This document shows positions 52,263-61,106 of a stretch of DNA of 64,000 bases, one piece after another. A program made the position numbers and the translations under genes. The stretch is from an uncultured Paracoccaceae bacterium. GTDB lineage: Bacteria; Pseudomonadota; Alphaproteobacteria; Rhodobacterales; Rhodobacteraceae. Where the stretch lies: NCBI GenBank assembly GCA_951812615.1, contig CATOSU010000002.1, positions 1,984,001 to 2,048,000 of the forward strand. Direction: 5' to 3'. Within the stretch, counting starts at the first letter, position 1, and each line of letters opens with the position of its first letter. The notes beneath the pieces are model-generated. The model was not told the origin of the DNA, ran no database searches, and saw only the letters and a program-made list of their open reading frames with translations.

Positions 52263-53657
52263 ATGCAGCACTTTCCGATCTTTCTGTCTCTGCGCGATGC
52301 GCGTGTTGTCCTGTCGGGCGGCGGCGACGCGGCATTGGCCAAGCTGCGGCTGCTTTTGAAAACCGAAGCGCGAATCGAGGTGTTCGCGCCCGATCCGGCA
52401 CGGGAAATCACCGACTGGGCGGCAGCAGGCCGGCTGACCCTGACCAGGCGCGCGCTGTCGGCGGGCGATGTGGCGGGCGCGTCGCTGTTTTATGCCGCCA
52501 CCGAGGACGCGGCCGAGGATGACCGCACCGCAGCCATCGCCCGGGCCGAGGGCGCGCTGGTCAATGTTGTCGACAATCTCGAAGACAGCGCCTTCATCAC
52601 GCCGGCGATCGTCGACCGTGACCCGGTGACCGTGGCCATCGGCACCGAGGGCGCGGCCCCGGTTCTGGCCCGTGCGATCAAGGCCGACCTCGAAGAACGG
52701 TTGCCTGTCACCCTTGGGCCGCTGGCCCGGATCGGCAAGGCTTTCCGCAAGGCCGCCGAAGTCCTGCCCTTTGGCCGGGCGCGGCGCGATTTCTGGCGCG
52801 ACTATTACTTCGATGCCGGCCCGCGGGCCGTATCGGACGGCGAACAGTCCGTCGAAGACACGCTGGAGGACCTGCTGGCGCAGCACGCGGCGCGCGAAAG
52901 CCGCCCCGGCCACGTTGCCTTTGTCGGTGCCGGTCCCGGCGATCCCGAACTCCTGACACTCAAGGCGCGCAAGGCGCTGGACGAGGCGGACGTGATCGTT
53001 CACGACGGGCTGGTGGGGCCCGCGATCCTCGAACTGGCGCGGCGCGAAGCAACGATGATCCATGTCGGCAAGCGCGGCTTCGCCCGCTCGACCCCGCAGG
53101 ACGAGATCAACGCGGCCATTGTCGAACATGCCGCGACCGGTGCGCAGGTTGTCCGGCTCAAGGGTGGCGATCCCACCGTGTTCGCGCGCCTCGACGAGGA
53201 AACCGAAGCCTGCGACGACGCCGGGATCAGCTGGCACGTGGTGCCGGGTATCACGGCCGCCTCGGCCGCGGCTGCCGCGATCGGCCAGTCGCTGACCCGG
53301 CGCAACCGCAACAGCGCCCTGCGCGTGCTGACCGGCCATGATGTGCGCGGTTTTGCCGATCACGACTGGCGCGATCTGGCCAAGCCGGGACAGGTTGCCA
53401 CGATCTATATGGGCAAAAAGGCCGCCCGTTTCATTCAGGGCCGCCTGATGATGTTCGGCGCGGATCCCGCCACGCCGGTATCGCTGGTGGCCAATGCCTC
53501 GCTGCCGGATCAGCACGTGGTCGCATCCTCGCTGGCCGCACTGGACCGGGATCTGGCCGGGATCGACAGCTCGGGCCCGGCGCTGATCCTTTATGGCCTC
53601 CGGCCACACGCAGCGCAGGCCATTTCCTACTCTCTGAAAGAAGAAGGGGTTCTTTAA
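52263..53657 (+). CDS. cysG: siroheme synthase (multifunctional CysG)
   Basis: A 464-aa CysG. The N-terminal half is the NAD-dependent precorrin-2 dehydrogenase/ferrochelatase (HFPIFLSLRDARVVLSGGGD, AALAKLRLLL). The C-terminal half from about residue 215 is uroporphyrinogen-III methyltransferase (HVAFVGAGPGDPELLTLKAR, VVRLKGGDPTVFAR, WHVVPGITAASAAAAAIGQS). It makes siroheme for the sulfite reductase two genes downstream. Its last base region overlaps the DUF2849 start. Confidence 0.95.
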   Translation: MQHFPIFLSLRDARVVLSGGGDAALAKLRLLLKTEARIEVFAPDPAREITDWAAAGRLTLTRRALSAGDVAGASLFYAATEDAAEDDRTAAIARAEGALVNVVDNLEDSAFITPAIVDRDPVTVAIGTEGAAPVLARAIKADLEERLPVTLGPLARIGKAFRKAAEVLPFGRARRDFWRDYYFDAGPRAVSDGEQSVEDTLEDLLAQHAARESRPGHVAFVGAGPGDPELLTLKARKALDEADVIVHDGLVGPAILELARREATMIHVGKRGFARSTPQDEINAAIVEHAATGAQVVRLKGGDPTVFARLDEETEACDDAGISWHVVPGITAASAAAAAIGQSLTRRNRNSALRVLTGHDVRGFADHDWRDLAKPGQVATIYMGKKAARFIQGRLMMFGADPATPVSLVANASLPDQHVVASSLAALDRDLAGIDSSGPALILYGLRPHAAQAISYSLKEEGVL

Positions 53658-53956
53658 TGTCCAAAGCCTTCACGCCCAAAGTCGTCACCGCCTCGCACCT
53701 GCTGGACGGAGACGTGATCTATCTGACCGCTGAAGACACGTGGTCGCGCCGGCTGGAAGAGGCGGAGGTTATCGAAGACGAGGCCCATGCACAGCTGCGC
53801 CTGCTGGACGCTGAAAGTCAGGCGGACGTGGTCGTCGGAGCCTATCTTGCCGATGTCGCCATCGGTGCAACCGGTCCCGAACCGACCCATTTCCGCGAAA
53901 CCTTCCGCCGCACAGGTCCCTCCAATTATTTCCACGGCAAACAGGCCGGTCTCTAG
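53657..53956 (+). CDS. DUF2849 protein of the sulfur assimilation operon
   Basis: A 99-aa soluble protein. The segment FTPKVVTASHLLDGDVIYLT followed by TWSRRLEEAEVIEDEAHAQ matches the small DUF2849 family, which is found almost always between cysG and the sulfite/nitrite reductase gene in alphaproteobacteria. Biochemical role unknown; linkage implies a function in sulfite reduction. It overlaps cysG's stop and precedes the reductase by 8 bp. Confidence 0.85.
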   Translation: MSKAFTPKVVTASHLLDGDVIYLTAEDTWSRRLEEAEVIEDEAHAQLRLLDAESQADVVVGAYLADVAIGATGPEPTHFRETFRRTGPSNYFHGKQAGL

Positions 53957-53964
53957 AGGCTCCC

Positions 53965-55632
53965 ATGTATCAATACTCCGATTTCGACCGCGCCTTCCTG
54001 ACCGAGCGCAACGCCCAGTTCCGCCATCAGGTTGAACGCCGCATCGACGGGTCGCTGACCGAAGATGAATTCAAGCCGCTGCGGCTGATGAACGGGCTGT
54101 ACCTGCAGCTGCATGCCTACATGCTGCGCGTGGCAATCCCCTATGGCACGCTGAACAGCGCGCAGATGCGGCAGCTGGCGATAATCGCCGAACGCTGGGA
54201 CAAGGGCTATGGCCATTTCACCACGCGGCAGAACATTCAGTACAACTGGCCAAAGCTGCCGGATGTTCCGGACATGCTGGACGCGCTGGCCGAGGTTGGC
54301 ATGCATGCCATCCAGACCAGCGGAAACACCATCCGCAACGTGACCGCCGACCATTTCGCCGGCGCCGCCGCGGACGAGATTGCCGATCCCCGGCCCGTCG
54401 CCGAACTGTTGCGGCAGTGGTCCACGGATCACCCCGAATTCCAGTTCATGCCGCGCAAGTTCAAGATCGCGATCACCGGATCGCCGAATGACCGCGCGGT
54501 GACCGCCGCCCATGACATCGGCCTGCGCATCGTCGAACGCGACGGCGAAATCGGCTTTCAGGTGATTGTCGGCGGCGGCATGGGCCGCACGCCCATGGTC
54601 GGCAAGGTGCTGGCCGAGTTCGTGTCGGGCGACGATCTGCTGCCCTATCTGGAAGCCACGGTCGCGGTCTGGAACGTGATCGGCCGGCGCGACAACAAGT
54701 ACAAGGCGCGGATCAAGATCCTCGTGCATGAATACGGGCTGGAAAACCTGCGCGCCGATGTCGAGGCCGAGTTTGCCCTGCGCAAGGCGCAGTTCACCGG
54801 CGCTGATCAGAAGCTGCTGGACAGCATCAGCCAGATGTTCGCCCCGCCGCGCTTTGACACAGCCGACACTGGTGGTTTCGCAACGGTCTATGACGACGAC
54901 CCGGTGTTCCGCGCCTGGGCCGATACCAATCTGAGCGCCCATCGCGCGCCGGGCTATGCCATCGTCACCGTGTCGCTGAAAGCGCATGGTGCAACACCGG
55001 GCGATGCCTCGGCAGAGCAGATGCGCGTTCTGGCAGAGCTGGCCGAACAGTTCGGCCATGACGAGCTGCGCATCAGCCATGAGCAGAACGTGATCCTGCC
55101 GCATGTGCACAAACGCCACCTGCCCGCGATCCATGCCCGGCTGAAAGAGGCCGGGCTGGCGACGGCCAATATCGGGCTGATCTCCGATATCATCGCCTGC
55201 CCCGGGATGGACTACTGTGCGCTGGCCACGGCGCGGTCGATCCCGATCGCGCAGGAAATCGCCACGCGGTTCGATGAACTGAAGCTGGAACACGACGTCG
55301 GTCCGCTCAAGATCAAGATCTCGGGCTGCATCAACGCCTGTGGCCATCACCATGTGGGTCATATCGGCATTCTCGGACTCGACCGCGCCGGCGTGGAAAA
55401 CTACCAGATCACGCTGGGCGGCAGCGGCACCGAGGACGCGGCCATCGGCCAGCGCGCCGGTCCCGGGTTCTCTGCGGACGAGATCATCCCGGCGATCGAG
55501 CGGCTGGTCTATGCCTATCTGGATTTGCGCACCGAGCCTTCGGAGACTTTTCTGCAGACCTATCGCCGGCTTGGTCTCGCCCCGTTCAAGGCGGCGCTCT
55601 ATCCGGAAAAGCACGCGCTGGCGGCCGAGTAA
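53965..55632 (+). CDS. cysI: assimilatory sulfite (nitrite/sulfite) reductase, siroheme type
   Basis: A 555-aa reductase with the twofold ferredoxin-like architecture: GHFTTRQNIQYNWPKLPDVP and NTIRNVTADHFAG in the first half, and the four cluster-binding Cys in SDIIACPGMDYCALA and KISGCINACGHHHVGHIG. It reduces sulfite to sulfide by six electrons. The gene order with cysG, cysH and fpr argues for sulfite rather than nitrite. The symbol is given by function; sir would be equally fitting. Confidence 0.93.
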   Translation: MYQYSDFDRAFLTERNAQFRHQVERRIDGSLTEDEFKPLRLMNGLYLQLHAYMLRVAIPYGTLNSAQMRQLAIIAERWDKGYGHFTTRQNIQYNWPKLPDVPDMLDALAEVGMHAIQTSGNTIRNVTADHFAGAAADEIADPRPVAELLRQWSTDHPEFQFMPRKFKIAITGSPNDRAVTAAHDIGLRIVERDGEIGFQVIVGGGMGRTPMVGKVLAEFVSGDDLLPYLEATVAVWNVIGRRDNKYKARIKILVHEYGLENLRADVEAEFALRKAQFTGADQKLLDSISQMFAPPRFDTADTGGFATVYDDDPVFRAWADTNLSAHRAPGYAIVTVSLKAHGATPGDASAEQMRVLAELAEQFGHDELRISHEQNVILPHVHKRHLPAIHARLKEAGLATANIGLISDIIACPGMDYCALATARSIPIAQEIATRFDELKLEHDVGPLKIKISGCINACGHHHVGHIGILGLDRAGVENYQITLGGSGTEDAAIGQRAGPGFSADEIIPAIERLVYAYLDLRTEPSETFLQTYRRLGLAPFKAALYPEKHALAAE

Positions 55633-55636
55633 GAAG

Positions 55637-56395
55637 ATGTTCCATCCTCCGCAAAGGATCTCCCCCGCTGCGTCTGCAGACGCGGCCAGCAGGGTGGCGG
55701 AACTGAATGACCGGTTCCGCCACCACTCGGCCACCGGGGTCATGCGCCACGGGCTGAGCACGCTGGGCGACGTTGCGCTGGTGTCCAGCTTCGGCGCGGA
55801 ATCGGTGGTGTTGCTGCATATGCTGGCCGTCACCCGGCCGGATGTACCGGTGCTGTTCATCGACACCCAGCTGCTGTTCACCGAAACGCTGGTCTATCAG
55901 CAGGAGCTGAGCGAGCGGCTGGGCCTGCAAAACGTGCGCGTGATCCGGGCGCGCCATCTGGAGCTGGCCGACCGCGACCGCGACCGCACCCTGCATCGGC
56001 GCGACACCGATGCCTGCTGTGCCCTGCGCAAAGTCGAACCGCTGCAAAACGCGCTGGCCGGGTATGACGGCTGGATTACCGGGCGAAAACGGTTTCAGGG
56101 CGGCACCCGCCAGGCGCTGCAGTTCTTCGAATTGGAACCGGGCAGCGCCCGCGTCAAGGTCAACCCGCTGGCGCACTGGGATCCGCAGGACGTGCAGACC
56201 TACATGGACGAAAACCGCCTGCCCCGGCATCCGCTGGTGGCGCAGGGGTATCCATCCATCGGCTGCATGCCCTGCACCTCGCCGGTGGCCGAGGGCGAAG
56301 ACACCCGCGCCGGACGCTGGCGCGGCGAGGAAAAGGAAGAATGCGGCATTCACTTCGTGAACGGCCGGATGGTGAGAACGAAGGAACAGGTATGA
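55637..56395 (+). CDS. cysH: assimilatory adenylyl-sulfate (APS/PAPS) reductase
   Basis: A 252-aa enzyme from ATG 55637. SSFGAESVVLLHML is the PP-loop-like nucleotide site, and DTQLLFTETLVYQ continues the fold. TDACCALRK and IGCMPCTSP give the CC...CxxC set that binds a [4Fe-4S] cluster, the mark of APS-using enzymes. The C-terminal EKEECGIH carries the catalytic Cys. It makes sulfite for the upstream reductase. Confidence 0.95.
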   Translation: MFHPPQRISPAASADAASRVAELNDRFRHHSATGVMRHGLSTLGDVALVSSFGAESVVLLHMLAVTRPDVPVLFIDTQLLFTETLVYQQELSERLGLQNVRVIRARHLELADRDRDRTLHRRDTDACCALRKVEPLQNALAGYDGWITGRKRFQGGTRQALQFFELEPGSARVKVNPLAHWDPQDVQTYMDENRLPRHPLVAQGYPSIGCMPCTSPVAEGEDTRAGRWRGEEKEECGIHFVNGRMVRTKEQV

Positions 56396-56766
56396 CCGTG
56401 ATCGTAACCGACCGGGGCTTTGGCCCCGATGACCAGAGCGGGCAGGACATCGTTGATCTGGCGCCCGACGCCGAGCTGGCCGGGCTGCATGCCCGGCTGG
56501 GGGATCTGGCGCTGATACGGATCGATTTTCCCGGCTTTGCCGACGGGCGCGGTTTCACGCTGGCCCGGCGGCTGCGGCTGATGGGATACCGGGGCCGGCT
56601 GCGGGCCAGGGGCCACGTGCTGGCCGATCAGTACGCCATGGCGCGGCGTTCAGGGTTCGACGAGGTCGAGATCGACGACGCGCTGGCCGCGCGGCAGCCC
56701 GAAGCGCAATGGCTGCGGCGCGCGGACTGGCGGTCGAATGACTATCAGGCCCGCCTGCGCGGTTAA
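56392..56766 (+). CDS. DUF934 protein of the sulfur assimilation operon
   Basis: A 124-aa protein overlapping the cysH stop by 4 bp. The stretches LALIRIDFPGFADGRGFTLA, RRLRLMGYRGRLRARGHVLA and DQYAMARRSGFDEVEID match DUF934, a family restricted to such operons. The role is not settled; an accessory to sulfite reductase is often suggested. No cysteine is present. Confidence 0.88.
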   Translation: MTVIVTDRGFGPDDQSGQDIVDLAPDAELAGLHARLGDLALIRIDFPGFADGRGFTLARRLRLMGYRGRLRARGHVLADQYAMARRSGFDEVEIDDALAARQPEAQWLRRADWRSNDYQARLRG

Positions 56767-56838
56767 ATCCCGCTTTCATTGACCCAGATCAACGCTTACT
56801 GAGAGGCGTCGGGGCATGAACCCGGCGATGAGTGTTCC

Positions 56839-57669
56839 ATGACCGAGATGCGCCCCGTGACTCAAGCTGCCGCCAAGAAGGTGCCCACCCTGCCCGACGC
56901 CCAGACCGTGACCCGTGTCGAGCACTGGACCGACCGCCTGTTTTCCTTCCGCGTGACGCGCCCCGCCTCGCTGCGGTTCCGGTCGGGCGAGTTCGTGATG
57001 ATCGGGCTGCTGGGCGACAACGGCAAGCCGCTGCTGCGCGCCTATTCCATCGCCTCCCCGGCCTGGGACGACGAGCTGGAGTTTTATTCGATCAAGGTGC
57101 AGGACGGGCCGCTGACCTCGAAGCTGCAGCATATCCAGCCCGGCGACCAGATCATCCTGCGGCCGAAACCGGTTGGCACGCTGGTGCATGACGCGCTGTT
57201 GCCGGGAAAACGGCTGTGGTTTTTCGCCACCGGCACCGGGTTTGCACCCTTTGCGTCGCTGCTGCGCGAACCGGAAACCTATGAGAATTATGACGAGGTC
57301 GTCATCACCCATACCTGCCGCGACGTGGCCGAGCTGGAATATGGCCGCCGCCTGATCGAAGACATCCGGCAGGACGAATTGCTGGCCGAGCTGATCGGCG
57401 AAGGCTTTGCCGACAAGATCCGCTATTATCCCATCACCACCCGCGAAGAGAGCCCGAAGATGGGTCGGATCACCACGCTCCTGAAGGACGGCACGGTGTT
57501 TGCCGATCTTGGCATCGACGGCATTTCGCCGGACACCGACCGGGCGATGGTCTGCGGATCGCTGGGCTTCAACGTCGACATGAAAGAGGCGATGGAAGGG
57601 TTCGGCCTGCGCGAAGGCGCCAACTCGGACCCGGCAGAATATGTCGTCGAGAAAGCCTTCGTCGGGTGA
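56839..57669 (+). CDS. fpr: ferredoxin/flavodoxin-NADP+ reductase
   Basis: A 276-aa FNR. LLRAYSIASPAWDDELEFYS is the FAD-binding RxYS motif, VQDGPLTSKLQHIQPGDQI follows, FATGTGFAPFASLL binds the NADP pyrophosphate, and the C-terminus ends in EKAFVG. It likely delivers electrons from NADPH via ferredoxin to the sulfite and APS reductases of the operon. Confidence 0.93.
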   Translation: MTEMRPVTQAAAKKVPTLPDAQTVTRVEHWTDRLFSFRVTRPASLRFRSGEFVMIGLLGDNGKPLLRAYSIASPAWDDELEFYSIKVQDGPLTSKLQHIQPGDQIILRPKPVGTLVHDALLPGKRLWFFATGTGFAPFASLLREPETYENYDEVVITHTCRDVAELEYGRRLIEDIRQDELLAELIGEGFADKIRYYPITTREESPKMGRITTLLKDGTVFADLGIDGISPDTDRAMVCGSLGFNVDMKEAMEGFGLREGANSDPAEYVVEKAFVG

Positions 57670-57678
57670 GGCAGGTCT

Positions 57679-57733
57679 GAAAATTCGCAGAATTTTCGCG
57701 CATTCGGAAAGTTAGAAAATTCTGCGAATTTTC
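57679..57733. terminator. 19-bp inverted repeat and adjacent GC hairpins after fpr
   Basis: A 19-bp sequence starting GAAAATTCGC (57679-57697) is the exact reverse complement of the one at 57715-57733, with 17 bp between. Directly after it come GGGGGC-gct-GCCCCC (57739-57753) and CTCGCC-gaa-GGCGAG (57756-57770). It could terminate the fpr transcript and, from the other side, the convergent squalene-synthase-like gene. Confidence 0.7.
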
Positions 57734-57809
57734 TGTGTGGGGGCGCTGCCCCCGTCTCGCCGAAGGCGAGCCTCCCCCGGAGTATTTCAGCAAAGATGAA
57801 GGACGGGCG

Positions 57810-58574
57810 TCAGAACCGTCCGGTCAGGGCCTGCCGGATGAGCATGGCCTGTGATCGGGCCGGGCTGGGACGCAGCGATCCGGCCAGCACCTGTTCCGGA
57901 TCCGATGCCGCGCGCCGCAGAACGTAACCTGCCTGCCAGGCCGGCAGCAATGCTGGCCGGGCGGCCTTGGGGATCGGTGCCCTGCGCGCCCGCGACAGGC
58001 GGTCCAGCGCGTCGCCCGCAAGCGCGGCGATCGCTGCGGGCCGCGGGTCTGGCAGCGGCTGGCGGCCGCGGGCCAGCCAGTCCGGCACCGCGAGGAACCA
58101 GTTTGCAAGTCCCGCCGCGTGGCCCACATCGCGCAGCGGCGCGGTGTGGGCCACGCCGAGACAGCGGGCGGCCACCACTGTCAGGTGGCCCGAGGTGTGA
58201 TCGAGATACCTCACGAGATCCGGCAGATCGGAAAAGGGATCTGTATATATATCCCAGGATCTTGCGGCAACAAGTTCATCCAGAATTCGGGCTTCATCGG
58301 GGGCCAGGATCGCGGCCAGCGGGGTCACGACCTCGTGCCGGCGAACCGGCCGCCCGGCGGCGATGTCAGCCAGTGTGTCGCGCCACCATTGCAGGCGCAT
58401 TTCCGCGATCATCGGCTCCGCGGTCACCCATGGGGCGCGGGCCACTTCAGCGTTGAAGGCATAGAGCGGAAACAGGATGCGGCGTGCGGCCACCGGGGCT
58501 GCCATCGCCGCGCGAAACCGGTCGGGATCGGCCCGCTCCACCAGCGACGCGCAGTCTGTCGTGGCGTCAGACAT
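57810..58574 (-). CDS. squalene/phytoene synthase family protein (short, NDUFAF6-like)
   Basis: A 254-aa protein of the trans-isoprenyl diphosphate synthase fold. RILFPLYAFNAEVARAPW and RLQWWRDTLADI carry remnants of the first Asp-rich site, and YLDHTSGHLTVVAARCLG of the second region. The DxxxD motifs are weakly conserved, as in the NDUFAF6/short squalene-synthase-like branch, so true isoprenoid coupling is doubtful. It starts 12 bp after the methyltransferase stop on the same strand. Confidence 0.75.
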   Translation of the reverse strand: MSDATTDCASLVERADPDRFRAAMAAPVAARRILFPLYAFNAEVARAPWVTAEPMIAEMRLQWWRDTLADIAAGRPVRRHEVVTPLAAILAPDEARILDELVAARSWDIYTDPFSDLPDLVRYLDHTSGHLTVVAARCLGVAHTAPLRDVGHAAGLANWFLAVPDWLARGRQPLPDPRPAAIAALAGDALDRLSRARRAPIPKAARPALLPAWQAGYVLRRAASDPEQVLAGSLRPSPARSQAMLIRQALTGRF

Positions 58575-58586
58575 GTCTCGCCCTTC

Positions 58587-59300
58587 TCATGCTGCGGGCT
58601 CTGCGATGACCAGCAGATAACTGACCTCATCCGCGGCGGCGCGCCAGTTCGCAATCTCGGTTTCAGCGTCGCGGCAGGCCGCTTCGACCTGCTGGTTCGC
58701 GCCTGCTCTTCTCAGCCGGGCGATCCGCGTTTCCATCGGGTCGTAATAGGCCTGCCATGCCGGGCCAATGATGTCGCGTGTGCCCATGACGCGATACCCG
58801 GCCTGTGCGATTTGCTGCAGAACACCGTCGTGGTCCTGAACCGGTCCCTCTCCGGCCCAGAACCGGCGGGCTGCGGCAGATGCGTCCTGCGCCAGCACCG
58901 GTTCACTGAAGGCGATGCACCCGCCCGGCGCCAGTTCCCTGCGCCAGCGTGCCAGCGCCGCGGTGATGCCGGCGAAATAGACCGCGCCGGCGCACCAGAT
59001 CAGGTCGAAAGGGCCGTCGACCTCCAGCATGTCTGCCATCTGCACCTTCACGCGCGCGCCGAAACCGGCAGTTCGCGCCCGGGCCGCGTCCACGAAATGG
59101 GGCACCATGTCGACGGCGAGGATGGCCGCGTCCGGCAGCGCCCGGGCAAGCGTGACGGTGTCACCGCCGGGGCCACAGGCGGCATCCAGCACGTTTTGCG
59201 GCGCCGGGATCTGCGCCAGCGCCCAGTGCACGTCATCAGGCAGGCCCGGCCCCTCGCGCGGCAGGTCCCGGTGCACCTGAAAAAAAACGTCCCGGTCCAT
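58587..59300 (-). CDS. class I SAM-dependent methyltransferase
   Basis: A 237-aa protein. VLDAACGPGGDTVTLARALP is motif I, AILAVDMVPHFVDAAR motif II and FDLIWCAGAVYFAGI motif III/IV; no extra domains. It starts 2 bp after the citramalate synthase stop, so the two are co-transcribed with the squalene-synthase-like gene. The methyl acceptor is unknown. Confidence 0.85.
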   Translation of the reverse strand: MDRDVFFQVHRDLPREGPGLPDDVHWALAQIPAPQNVLDAACGPGGDTVTLARALPDAAILAVDMVPHFVDAARARTAGFGARVKVQMADMLEVDGPFDLIWCAGAVYFAGITAALARWRRELAPGGCIAFSEPVLAQDASAAARRFWAGEGPVQDHDGVLQQIAQAGYRVMGTRDIIGPAWQAYYDPMETRIARLRRAGANQQVEAACRDAETEIANWRAAADEVSYLLVIAEPAA

Positions 59301-59302
59301 GC

Positions 59303-60922
59303 TCAGCCGCCGTTGCCGCGGGACAGTTTCCAGCGGATCGCATCCAGCAGCGCCTCGAAGGAGGCATCGACGATGTTCGACGACACGCCCACGGTTGACC
59401 ACCGCATGCCCTGCCCGTCCGCGAAATCTATGATCACGCGGGTCACGGCCTCGGTCCCGCCATTGGTGATGCGCACGCGGAAATCGGTCAGGCGGGTATC
59501 ATCGATCCGCTTCTGGAACGGCCCCAGATCGGCACGGATCGCCTGCCACAGCGCGTTGACCGGTCCGTCATCCTGCATTTCCTGCGGGTGTTCGTTCTTG
59601 AAATAGCCGGTGCGCTTGGTGCCGTCGGTGAACTGAACGGTCACCACGGCCTCGGATTCCACCACCACCTGCCCGCGGGCGTTGCGGCGGCGTTCCGAGA
59701 TGACGCGGTAGCGTTCCACCTCGAAAGGTTCGGTCAGAAGGTTCAGTTCCTCGCGCGCCAGCAATTCGAAGCTGGCCTGCGCGCTGTCATAGGCATACCC
59801 GTCATCTTCCTTCTGCTTGACCCGGTCGAGAATGCGTCCCAGCGCCGGGTCGCCCTTTTCGACCTCCAGCCCGGCTTCGATCAGGCGGCGGCGCAGGTTC
59901 GACTGCCCGGCCTGGTTCGACATCGGGATGATGCGGGCATTGCCGACGGCGGCCGGGTCCACATGTTCGTAGGTCGACGGATCCTTGATGATGGCGCTGG
60001 CATGAAGCCCGGCCTTGTGGGCAAAGGCGCTGGCGCCGACGTAAGCTGCCTGTTTCATCGGCACCCGGTTCAGGATGTCGTCCAGCATGCGGCTGGTTTT
60101 CACCAGCCCGGCCAGCGCATCGGCGGTGATCCCGGTGTCATACCGGCTGCGGTAGGGTTCTTTCAGCAGCAGCGTCGGGATGATTGCGGTCAGGTTCGCG
60201 TTGCCACAGCGTTCGCCCAGCCCGTTCAGCGTGCCCTGAACCTGGCGCGCGCCGGAATCGACCGCGGCCAGCGTGCCGGCGACAGCATTTTCCGTGTCGT
60301 TATGGGTGTGTATGCCCAACTGCGACCCCGGGATCCCGGCCGCGATCACCTCAGCCGTGATACGCCCGATCTCCTCCGGAAGCGCCCCGCCATTGGTGTC
60401 GCACAGCACGACCCACCGTGCGCCGGCCTCCAGCGCGGCGTTGAGCGCGGCGATGGCATAGTCCGGGTTGTCCTTGTAGCCGTCGAAGAAATGTTCGGCA
60501 TCAAACAGCGCCTCGCGCCCCTGCGCCACGATATGCGCCATGGAGGCGCGGATGTTTTCGAGGTTTTCCTCCAGCGTGATGCCCAGCGCGTGGGTCACGT
60601 GGTAATCGTGGCTCTTGCCGACGAGACAGACCGTATCGGTGCCCGCGTTCATCACCGCCGCCAGCACCTCGTCATTGTCCGCTGAACGTCCGGCGCGCTT
60701 GGTCATGCCAAAGGCCGTCATTTTTGCCCGCGTCTTCGGGGCGGCGTCGAAAAATGCGCTGTCGGTGGGGTTGGCCCCGGGCCAGCCGCCCTCAACATAG
60801 TCGATGCCGAGGTCATCGAGCGCCCGCGCGATCTGCTGCTTTTCAGAGGTGGAGAACTGCACGCCCTGCGTCTGCTGGCCATCGCGCAGGGTGGTGTCGT
60901 AGAGGGAGAGGCGGTCTTTCAT
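59303..60922 (-). CDS. cimA: (R)-citramalate synthase
   Basis: A 539-aa protein: LYDTTLRDGQQTQGVQFS is the HMGL-like TIM barrel start with metal-binding Asp, and GIHTHNDTENAVAGTLAAVD with GTLNGLGERCGNANL follow. The C-terminal regulatory region is complete (LEVEKGDPALGRILDRVK to VGVSSNIVDASFEALLDAIR). It condenses pyruvate with acetyl-CoA to citramalate for isoleucine synthesis. The glycine-rich FEVERYRV-type linker and C-terminus fit CimA rather than 2-isopropylmalate synthase. Confidence 0.93.
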   Translation of the reverse strand: MKDRLSLYDTTLRDGQQTQGVQFSTSEKQQIARALDDLGIDYVEGGWPGANPTDSAFFDAAPKTRAKMTAFGMTKRAGRSADNDEVLAAVMNAGTDTVCLVGKSHDYHVTHALGITLEENLENIRASMAHIVAQGREALFDAEHFFDGYKDNPDYAIAALNAALEAGARWVVLCDTNGGALPEEIGRITAEVIAAGIPGSQLGIHTHNDTENAVAGTLAAVDSGARQVQGTLNGLGERCGNANLTAIIPTLLLKEPYRSRYDTGITADALAGLVKTSRMLDDILNRVPMKQAAYVGASAFAHKAGLHASAIIKDPSTYEHVDPAAVGNARIIPMSNQAGQSNLRRRLIEAGLEVEKGDPALGRILDRVKQKEDDGYAYDSAQASFELLAREELNLLTEPFEVERYRVISERRRNARGQVVVESEAVVTVQFTDGTKRTGYFKNEHPQEMQDDGPVNALWQAIRADLGPFQKRIDDTRLTDFRVRITNGGTEAVTRVIIDFADGQGMRWSTVGVSSNIVDASFEALLDAIRWKLSRGNGG

Positions 60923-61106
60923 TGGGCACCTCCGGTCACAAGGGCCGCGCCCGACCCTGGGTGGGCGCGGCCAACGCTTGTCGCGGGGCTCATCCTCGCC
61001 ACACGCGCCACTGTGCTTCGGCGTGCGCCGATCGCCAAAGCGCCCTCCCGGGGGGAGGGTCGGGCGCGGCCCGGCGTTGCCGGGCTTGGAACCTCTCTTT
61101 GGGCGG

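Noticed and set aside
53953-55881. 642-aa minus-strand frame opposite the sulfite reductase
   Set aside because: Shadow of a strongly biased gene; the plus-strand siroheme and cluster motifs are unambiguous.
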